From: Parus major
Taxonomy: Eukaryota > Chordata > Aves > Passeriformes > Paridae
Direction of reading: 5' to 3'
DNA length: 64,000 nt
NCBI RefSeq assembly: GCF_001522545.3
Contig: NC_031773.1
Coordinates: forward strand, 22,828,664 to 22,892,663
In this document: piece after piece, positions 53,382 to 61,034 of the stretch
Layout: each line of letters starts with the position of its first letter
Numbering within the stretch: position 1 is the first letter of the stretch
Program-made: the position numbers and the translations under genes
Notes under the pieces: model-generated
Databases searched by the model: none
What the model was told of the DNA's origin: nothing
Seen by the model: the letters and a program-made list of their open reading frames with translations, nothing else

Positions 53382-53514
53382 ATCTTCAGAGAAGGATCAT
53401 TTGAGAACATTAAATCTGGAGCAAAGGCTGTCTGTTGGTTCTGATGATGAAGTAGATCTTGTGCAGGAACTTCAAAGTATGTGTTCCAGCAAATCTGAGC
53501 CTGATATAAGCAAG
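53382..53514 (+). CDS. CTTNBP2: CTTNBP2 exon 20
   Basis: 133 bp, phase 2 in, phase 0 out, residues 1436-1480. It encodes [20 protein letters not shown] then [20 protein letters not shown]. It contains the conserved acidic helix [23 protein letters not shown]. The donor is AAG|GTAAAC. Confidence 0.95.
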
Positions 53515-55592
53515 GTAAACACAAGGCTTTTAAATAATTTACTACATTACCGTATTCAGTTGTTTGTTATGTGTTTAAATTTTTCATTTACAAGCCCTGC
53601 TTGAACTAAAGAAAATTATTCATTTTTTATTTTTTTTTAAGTCAACAAGTATATGATACATTTGAGGGTAAGTATTCTGGTTTAGCATACACTATTTTAA
53701 ATTACACCTTCACCAATTTTTTGTGTTGAGATTTTTCCAGTGGAGGATAAAATTTTTATAGAATCATAGAATAGCCTGAGTTGGACAGGACACACAAGGA
53801 TTGTTGAATCCAATGCCTGGCTCTGCACAGAATAACACCAGGAGTCACAGCACATGCCCAAGAGCATTGTCCAAACACTTCTTGAACTCTGTCAGGCTTG
53901 GTGTTGTGACCACTTACCTGAGAACAGCCATCCCTGCATCACTGTTCTCATTATCTTTCATGCTCTCATTGCTCCCAGTGGGAAACTGTTCTGTAGTCTT
54001 AAAGACACAAAGTTTTCCCTAATATGCACTGAACATTTGGTTTGTTTAATACAATCTCATCAGCCTTCACAGAACTGGCTCAGAGCTCCTCTGCTCTGTA
54101 GGCAAAATGCAGTTTTCTGCCCCAAGCAAGAGAGGATGGATTGGCCTAGTTCTTTAACAGTGGCAAAAGAGGGTGAAGGATGTTTTCAGGGCTCATAGTT
54201 TTGCATTAAATTCTATGCTGGAATGGGCTGTGGGTGGTTGTGGGGGGCTTGTTGAGGCAGAGTGTGGAGCTGTGGGTCTCTCTCATTTTTCCTTTTATAC
54301 CAATACCATGCAGCTTTCCTGTGGCTGAAGCTATTTATTCTTTTTCATCTTTCCTCCTAGCACAGCTGAAGTGGATGGCTGTGACAGCAGGCTGTGTTCA
54401 CACTGGAGCAGCTGTTCCATATCTTTTGAAATGTGGATAGAGTCAGTTTTAGGCTATTGTCCAGTTAGGCAGTGCATGACATCCTTTAGGATTTCCCTGA
54501 ACAGTGGTTCCATTAGTTTTGCTTTATTAAGTATTCTGTTTATTCTTAGAAGACAAGCAAGTTTTTATTAAAAAAAAGAATTATTGTGTTTGGGAAGATT
54601 TTTCAACCTATTTATTGAAACCCTTTATTATAGTGTTTTGTTTTGGGTTGTTTTTCTTGAAGTATTTACAGTACATGGATGACTCACATGCACCAAGCTG
54701 GCAAGCTAATCACTAGTCAGTTAGCAGGGATTTACTGTAGCTATCCTTAAAAGAATGAGATGTGCTTAAAGAAATGGTAACCAACTCAAAATTGTGTTTA
54801 ATAACATGCAAAGTGTAATTGCTTGTTGATGACAATTCAAGGAAATGCGGGTTAGATAAGGAAGGAGATAGATGTCAAGTCTTTTGTTCAGTTTCCTTGC
54901 CATGGGTGGAACCATCCTTGGCTGGAATTTCTGTTGTTAATTCCCCAGCTGCCTAGTAGATCCTTGCAGAAGTAGGGGTGCTGTTGCATGCTTTCTTTGT
55001 GTGATGTAATTTCAGGCTGCCAACAGAATAAATACTTCTGCTCTTTAATTTGCCCTTTCACTCAAATATGTTACTGCTGCCTTCACTGGATTGGGATTGA
55101 ATATTTTTGAATTGAGTTGCAGAATTTAATTGGATCAGCTTGCCCCAGGATGAAATACCTAGTTTTCAGTGAGGACAGCATCTTGAGCAGGCTCTGTCTG
55201 TTTTTTTCTGATCAGGAAAAATAGGAAAAAGGGAAGGAAAAATAATAGGGAAGAAATATGGTAGGAGAAAGAGAAAACAATCATTCCTTTCTCTGATTTT
55301 CCTGGGGGCTGGATAAATATTGATGGGAAACTACCCTTAAGCTCCACTGGCAAGTATTACTCTGGAAATGCATGTTTAATCTTCCTTTGATTAGAGTCGA
55401 TATGAAATCTCCGTCTCACATCTTCTAAAAATGCACTCGAGAGTAAAGAAGAGATATTTTAATTGTTCTTTGTATATTTATGCGTTGCACTGTATAGAAA
55501 CCATGAAAATAAAATGAAGCCGCCAAAAACTGGCAAATTGAAACAATCTCTGTGAACAACTAAAAAATCACAATTTCTTTATCTTTCTTTAG
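53515..55592 (+). other. CTTNBP2: Intron 20 of CTTNBP2
   Basis: 2.1 kb intron with an antisense CR1 fragment at ~53757-54040. The remainder is unassigned. The acceptor is TTATCTTTCTTTAG. Confidence 0.9.
53757..54040 (-). mobile_element. CR1 LINE fragment, antisense
   Basis: Opens with TATAGAATCATAGAATAGCC, the antisense CR1 3' terminal repeat. It continues with GAATCCAATGCCTGGCTCTG, CAAGAGCATTGTCCAAACAC, TTCTTGAACTCTGTCAGGCT and GTGACCACTTACCTGAGAAC, all standard CR1 3' UTR blocks. The right edge is uncertain and similarity may extend further. Confidence 0.88.
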
Positions 55593-55694
55593 ATTGCAGA
55601 TTCTAAGGATGAGTTACTGATGTTCAATAACTCCCAGAACATTCCTGTATTTTCAGCAAGTGGTACTAACCCAAATAAAACAACAGCACAAAAG
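55593..55694 (+). CDS. CTTNBP2: CTTNBP2 exon 21
   Basis: 102 bp, phase 0, residues 1481-1514. It encodes IADSKDELLMFNNSQNIPVF and SASGTNPNKTTAQK. The mammalian counterpart starts IADSRDDLRMFDSSGNNPVL; the second half is diverged. The acceptor is TTTCTTTAG and the donor AAG|GTAGGT. Confidence 0.93.
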
Positions 55695-57379
55695 GTAGGT
55701 GAAATAAGTTTTACACTAGGATAAGAAAGGTGTCTTGAGTTTGTCCAAATCTGAATTTCTGATTGTATTCTAAGGATTAGTGCCCTGTCTATTACAAGAA
55801 AAAACTCTCATAATTCTTGGGAAACTTGCTAGACTACCATGCCAAGTTTCTTTCATGTGTCTTAATAGAAGCTAAAGATTTATTAAAACAAAGGATGTAT
55901 TTGATTTCAGTTTTGACTTTCTAAATAAAGCCATCTCCCCAGGCCAAGTATTTTTGACATTACATTGACATTACAAGTTATTTCCATCAGTTCTGAAGAG
56001 AAATAAAAACTGAGTTTGTTGCTTCCTCTCAATTAATGTGATTCAGTAAGTTCACAAAAGTACCCCTTTTAAAATTCTTGATGTAAAATTGCTGCTTGCT
56101 CTGATGTCAAAGCTCTCAAGCAAAATATTGAAAAGACATGATATTACCAAAATCTGTGAAGAGTAGCATTTTTTTAGGGGTATTCAGTTCCTGGTTTTGA
56201 CCTAACTATTTGTTGAAATATACAGCCATCTTGCTATGTTATATATGTAAATAAACTTCAGTAACTTCAGAGTAGTTTCAGAGTGGGAAGATAAGCTGAA
56301 TATTATTGGAAGATATAGTAAGTCTACTTCTGTAATCATCTTCTGTTCAGAAATTTGTGTTATTGTTTGTGGGTGCTACCATCCCTACTAAATACAAAGA
56401 TGAGATTACATCCTGCTTAGTTTTCATTCTTTGGAAAATTATGTTTTCTCTGTTGTTACATTTTGTTCCCTTTTCTTTTTTGCTCTTTGTGTTTTTGAAC
56501 ATCAAGAGAGCTTCTGAGCTCGATTACTCTTAGCCAGGGCATAATCTGTGGGCTTTGTTCCCTTACCAGGCCTTCTGTGTTCCTTTGATATGGGTCTTTT
56601 GGAGGGCAATCCTGATGTTCTGCTGACTGCAATAAATTGTTTTCTAGAGACACCGTTTTCTGCAGATGCAATGAAATAGCCCTGAAACTGGATTAACTTT
56701 CACACCTTAGCATTAAAAGAGCTGATGTTCACACACCACCAAATATTCTGAATTGGAAGGGACCCACAAGGATCTTCAACTTTTAAGTGAATGACCCATA
56801 TGAGGACTGAACCCACAACCTTGGTGTTACCAGCACCACGCTCTGACCAGCTGAGCCAGTCTCAGGGTCAGATGAGTTACTAGCCTTGCAATCGTATTTC
56901 TTCATATCCAAATATTCAGAAAGTTAGAATACTTTTTGTAATTTTACTTAAAATCCATAGAACAGTCTCCACTAAAGGAAATAATTTTAAACTTGCAGAT
57001 CCACAAGTAGGTGTACTCCTTCTGAATATTTCTCTAAACAAATTTCTAGGCATCCCAAATCAGAGATTCCCATAGTAGTGATGCCTGGATAATTGGGTAA
57101 GTCAGGTGACCTACCAGTTCCTACTCTATATTTTTCCTAGTGATTTTTTTTCTTCAAAAATTTCTGCTAACAACAGAAGGCATTACTATGTTGATTTGCA
57201 AGTAGACAAGCTTAGCTGCTTGGTAGGTTTGTGGAAAACTTGGTCAAGAGATTTCATACAGAATTTTAAAAAATATATTTTTCTGGAGAAATGTTGGCTG
57301 AAATGAAGGAAACACAACCCAACAATGTCAAACAGTGATACTTATTTATACACAAAATGCTTTTTTTCTTTATTTCTAG
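55695..57379 (+). other. CTTNBP2: Intron 21 of CTTNBP2
   Basis: 1.7 kb intron containing a tRNA-derived SINE on the minus strand (~56741-56858). Otherwise AT-rich unique sequence. The acceptor is CTTTATTTCTAG. Confidence 0.9.
56741..56858 (-). mobile_element. tRNA-derived SINE with CR1-like tail (TguSINE1-like)
   Basis: On the minus strand the head reads TGGCTCAGCTGG (A box, 56847-56858), then GTGGTGCTGGTAACACCAAG (anticodon arm of tRNA-Ile type) and GGTTCAGTCC (B box, 56804-56813). The tail CCCTTCCAATTCAGAATATT equals the 3' end of the sense CR1 at 39191-39210 except for one base. This architecture, a tRNA-Ile head fused to a CR1 3' end, is that of the SINE described from zebra finch, and it points to a passerine host. 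The subfamily name is from memory. No clear target-site duplication was found. Confidence 0.82.
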
Positions 57380-57532
57380 GATGGAATGCGTCCTGTCAGC
57401 AGCAGTCGAACTGTGGAAAGCAGCAACAGTAAATCAGAGTTGGGTGTTTCAAGAGTTAAATCTTTTCTTCCTGTTCCTAGAAGCAAAGTCACCCAGCCTT
57501 CTCAGAATACTAAAAAAAAGCAGCAGCAGTAA
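57380..57532 (+). CDS. CTTNBP2: CTTNBP2 terminal exon as literally encoded (frameshifted C-terminus)
   Basis: Phase 0 entry gives [20 protein letters not shown], then [20 protein letters not shown] and SQNTKK, matching the mammalian block [20 protein letters not shown]. At the eight-A run 57512-57519 the frame slips relative to the conserved protein. The literal reading becomes KQQQ and stops at TAA 57530-57532. Codons in the +1 frame after the run (starting 57519) encode [14 protein letters not shown]..., the conserved C-terminus, ending at TAA 57618-57620. One extra A (8 instead of 7) explains everything. Assembly error in a homopolymer is the simplest cause; a real truncation is possible. 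Confidence 0.9.
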   Translation, partial: DGMRPVSSSRTVESSNSKSELGVSRVKSFLPVPRSKVTQPSQNTKKKQQQ

Positions 57533-57620
57533 TACAAGGCAAATAGAGGCAGATAATAACACAAAAAGAGAGATTTGGAATTTGCACAAAAAAGAACAAA
57601 TAGAAAAATCCAATAAATAA
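57519..57620 (+). pseudogene. CTTNBP2: Conserved CTTNBP2 C-terminus displaced into +1 frame
   Basis: Thirty-three codons plus a stop, out of frame with the upstream exon. The reading [10 protein letters not shown] and [15 protein letters not shown] matches the human ends [11 protein letters not shown] and WNLHKNEHLEKPNK. The conservation, including the position of the stop, shows this frame was under selection until very recently or still is. Tagged as broken coding sequence only because the window's sequence separates it from the ORF. Confidence 0.88.
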
Positions 57621-58970
57621 ACCTGCCTATCTTACAATTTTTTTGTGTTCATATAATCTCTATTGCAAAGATCCAAGTACTTAAAAATGTAAATATTTTT
57701 TAAAAACAAACTGTTACCCTGTAATGTAAAGTTTGTACAGGACCACAGTTTTATTTCTATGTACATCAGCTAGAAATTATATTGATTTAAAGTTTAGAAA
57801 CGGGCATTTTGCCTCCTCCATAGATGGTTGGGTTTTTTCTTCTTTTATTATGAAAATTACTTATTTAAATGATAATATTCAGGGGTACCTACCACAGGAT
57901 TCTGTTTGTGTATATAATGTACATAAATATATTCTATTAAGTTCACATGTTAACCTGCATTCAGATGAGTTGCACAATATATACAACAATGGCTTAAAGC
58001 TATTGTTCATGCATTTTAAAGATGTTTTATCTTCACTTAATGAAAAATTAGTGAATGTGGCAATAACTGAGATGTTTGGAATTGCAGATTGATTACTTTC
58101 AGCTACAAGCCATATTAAATACTTTGATTTCATCATCATCATCTGCCTGCTGAATTGTGATTTTGTTTTTTTCATGCTTCTCTTCATCTAAAATGTAATG
58201 AATTTCCTTTATATCTTTCATCTCTTAAAAAAAGGAAAGAGATTGAGAAATTAAAATGCAACAAAAAACAAAAGTTATTTTTCTCAGACTCTTAACTCTT
58301 TGATAGAATTGAGGAAAATGTGGTCATTTATTAACTTAGTTTTTCTTGTATACTGTAAAAACTTTTATATGCTTCATTAGTGTTTTAAAAGCATCCAAGA
58401 AATAACGGTGTTTTACAGAAGCAGATTTTACTGAAAGGAAATTTGAGCAAAAGCTTAACTACAGTATTATCCAAGATAATGTAGTAGCAATGAGTTACTA
58501 TGTAATTATCAATTTCTGTTGTGGATTTAAGATGTAATTGCTGTAAAATGATACTTGATTTGCAGTTAAAATGAACTCTTTGTCATTTTTCTCTCCACCA
58601 CTGAGGTAGATCACGTTCCCATGAGGGACAGTTTCTATGCAGGGCATATTTCCCCAGCCTCTTTCTACAGTAGTTGCAGATACATCCTTTTGAATTGTAG
58701 CAATGTGGAGATGTGCGCTGTTGAGATAGCTCACCTCTTAGGCAGGGGAAAGTGCAGCTTTTTCTTGAGATCAGATTTAGATGCCTTCTGCTGGGTTACT
58801 GGGAGATGGTTTGGAGAACTTGGACAGTGATACGTCTCCAATATCTAAAAGATCATTTTTCTCAAAATAAGCCCGGAGGAGGAAAGGATTAACTGTTTCC
58901 TCATGCTTTGCCTTTGTATGTAAAACAATCATCCCAGACTCATGAAAATAAAATCTTTGTACACCATATT
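57621..58970 (+). other. CTTNBP2: CTTNBP2 3' UTR
   Basis: AT-rich, about 1.35 kb from the conserved stop to the inferred cleavage site. It begins with an AATAAATAAAC overlapping the stop. A 119-codon open frame (57733-58092) has no known relatives and is probably chance. The 3' boundary is inferred from the poly(A) signal at 58947. Confidence 0.7.
58947..58952 (+). terminator. CTTNBP2: Poly(A) signal AATAAA with GT-rich downstream element
   Basis: Canonical AATAAA at 58947-58952, followed about 35-50 bases later by TTTGTGTGTGTGTGTTTGC (58988-59006), a good GU-rich downstream element. Cleavage is expected near 58965-58975. Confidence 0.7.
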
Positions 58971-60406
58971 GTCTTTCTTTCTCTTAGTTTGTGTGTGTGT
59001 GTTTGCTCTATAGATATTGAATATTAGAAGCTTTTTTCTGAAATTATTTCCTGCACAATATATTTAGAAAGTACCCTGATTTTAGGCAATTGCTGTTTCA
59101 CTAAGACTTCAATTTACTGTGTGACAATAATGTGTAACAAAATACAGATAATTCCTCTAGAGATTGATTTTTACTTTTATTTTTCTTACTCCTTTTTGTG
59201 CTGAAAAATGGATCCTGCTTTTGCTGGTGGTTCTTAGCAGAATGAGTCAGCTGTGAAGCACTGCAGTTCAGAGCAGTGAGTCTCAGCAAGTAGGATCCCT
59301 GATGTGCTGAAGCAGTGAGCAGCAGTGCAGTAGCTTGTGTGAGAAGCTCAGGTATGGATTTCATGGCCAAAGAGGAATAAAAGTAGAAGACACTGTTTGT
59401 AAGGATAACATAAATTTCAACATCAGAATTTGAAATAACTTTTTTTTTTTTTTTTTTAAGGAGAGGAAAGGTAAGGAGAGGAAAAATCCTGACAGGTTTC
59501 TAAGCTAGGTTTGTTCTGCATTTAAAATATGCCTTGGAAATGTCAGACCTCATTTAGATCAAGAGTTAACAGTGTGCTTCTGTGTGGGAAGATACTGGGC
59601 AGTGTCCTAAATTACATTTTGAGGCATGTTCTAAAACTGCATATTGTCTGTGAGAGTGAAAGCTTACCAGTGCTGTACTGGGCATGAAAATCTGCAGAGG
59701 ACAGAGTAATTTTGATCATGGTGTGAAAGTTGGGTCTCTTGCTAAATTTAGCATTGCCTTTCAATGCCCTCATTATCCTTCCTTTTCAGGCTGCTGTCCT
59801 AAACTCTCCATCTGCATCTTTAACTTCTGTCTGCTGTCATTTTGTTTGTCTGCCAGTCCAACACAGTCTGTGATCTCCATGCAGCTTTAATCTCACAGTA
59901 TCTTGCAGATCTCCTTATTGGTTCTTCTCGTCTGCAGTAAGTGCTAATGTCTCTTGTTAGGCCACAGCAGTTCCTGCCCTCAAAGAATGACCACCACAGA
60001 ACCATAACACAGTTTGCTTGGACATGCTGACTTCTCTGCTGGCTTATCACTTGGTTGGTGCTGAAACAAGGCCAGGCTCTGTTCATGAGCTCAGATTTTC
60101 ACTGTGTCTTCAAGTACAGCACTCCTCATGAGGGATTTGTCATACCAGCTACTCTCACTTTGGGTTTGTACTAGGTAAAATCCTTTCTCTTCTTTGCTTT
60201 CTGTGTCTCAAGCAGAGAGGAATGGAGTGTGCTGTGGTGGGCCATACCCATCCATGCTGCATCTGCTCACAGCTATTACCCCATAACTTTAAATGAGGTA
60301 AGAGAGACATGCCATTGGGGCAGTGAAAGACTTTTAATTTAGCCCTACACTACATTCTTTATACACATTTCCATGTGTTCAACCAGAGAAACATGAAAGA
60401 TACTTC
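58971..60406. other. Intergenic sequence downstream of CTTNBP2
   Basis: No exon or transposon recognised. A T18 run lies near 59440-59457, followed by a short purine duplication (GGAGAGGAAAGGTAAGGAGAG). It is somewhat more GC-rich than the introns. Confidence 0.8.
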
Positions 60407-61034
60407 TGTCGTAGTTTAGGGCAAATTTGGGAGAGATCCTCTAAATGGTGTTCCCCTAGGAAAGCAAAATCCAAACGATCCCTCCCCCCAGCTGGTTTGG
60501 GAAAAAAGAGATTTCTTTGGAGAGAAGTGGAAAAAAACTTTATTTAACAGAAATTGAATAATATTAAACAATAAAACCTCTCACTGTTTGACAAATCTAG
60601 GAAGAAAAGTCCTTTTCATGTGGTGTAGCTTGGCCCCCTCAGGTTCTTACAGTCCCTCTGGCGCTGGAAAGTGCCGAGGCCCAGGCCCCGGTGGGCCACA
60701 GGCGTGAGCTCCCGGGGTTTGCCTGGGTGTTTTTCAGTCCAGAGCAGGTTTGCACAGATCCAGGAAAAAAGGGGGGAAAACGGTTCAGGGAACTCCTCTG
60801 CCTCAGCTAGCTAAAACTAAAAGCCAGAGAGTTCTGTCCCACTGTCTGTCCGTGCTGCAGACACCACAGTCTAGGAGCCGGGGTGTGGGGGAGTGATGTT
60901 TTTCTTTTAGCACAAACTGCGCGCTTCTTCTTCCCCCCATTCGCTCTCAGAGCCAGTCTTAAAGGTGCAGAGCTTAATATATAACATAAACCAGATGATT
61001 GGGGATACCAATATCATAAAGTCAACCCAGGACA
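60407..61034 (-). mobile_element. Solo LTR of an endogenous retrovirus
   Basis: A 628-bp block bounded by TG...CA (TGTCGTAGTTTAGGG at the left, CCCAGGACA at the right) and flanked by ACTTC (60402-60406) and ACCTC (61035-61039), a five-base target duplication with one mismatch. GC content in its middle is far above the flanks. Read on the minus strand it begins TGTCCTGGGTTGAC, has a TATATA box (60977-60983) and an AATAAA (60539-60544), which favours minus orientation. No gag, pol or env sequence adjoins it, so it is a solo LTR left by recombination. The family is songbird-type from memory. Confidence 0.78.

Larger units (their letters stand above)
1..58970 (+). other. CTTNBP2: CTTNBP2 gene locus (partial; 5' exon upstream of window)
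   Basis: Twenty-one coding exons with GT-AG introns join in phase to give about 1514 residues before the last exon, colinear with vertebrate CTTNBP2 from residue ~63 to the C-terminus. The protein is a neuronal scaffold: it binds cortactin through proline-rich motifs, associates with microtubules and with striatin/PP2A (STRIPAK) complexes, and helps maintain dendritic spines (known for mammals). The long form adds ankyrin repeats and a C-terminal NTPase-like module. The paralogue CTTNBP2NL lacks ankyrin repeats, so the array in exons 4-8 identifies CTTNBP2. Only the first coding exon, promoter and 5' UTR are missing. Adding about 62 residues for that exon gives ~1655, close to the human 1663. 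Confidence 0.98.

Noticed and set aside
56804..56858. Functional tRNA gene on the minus strand
   Set aside because: The A and B boxes are present, but the cloverleaf is degenerate and continues into a CR1-like tail, so it is a SINE head rather than a tRNA gene.
57512..57520. A AAA AAG heptamer as a -1 programmed ribosomal frameshift site rescuing the C-terminus
   Set aside because: A -1 shift at this site gives GCA GCA GCA GTA and soon a stop, not the conserved frame. The conserved codons require a +1 (or -2) change, so classical -1 slippage does not fit.
57733..58092. 119-codon ORF in the 3' UTR
   Set aside because: No recognisable family, lies after the conserved stop, and contains ordinary AT-rich codons; probably chance.
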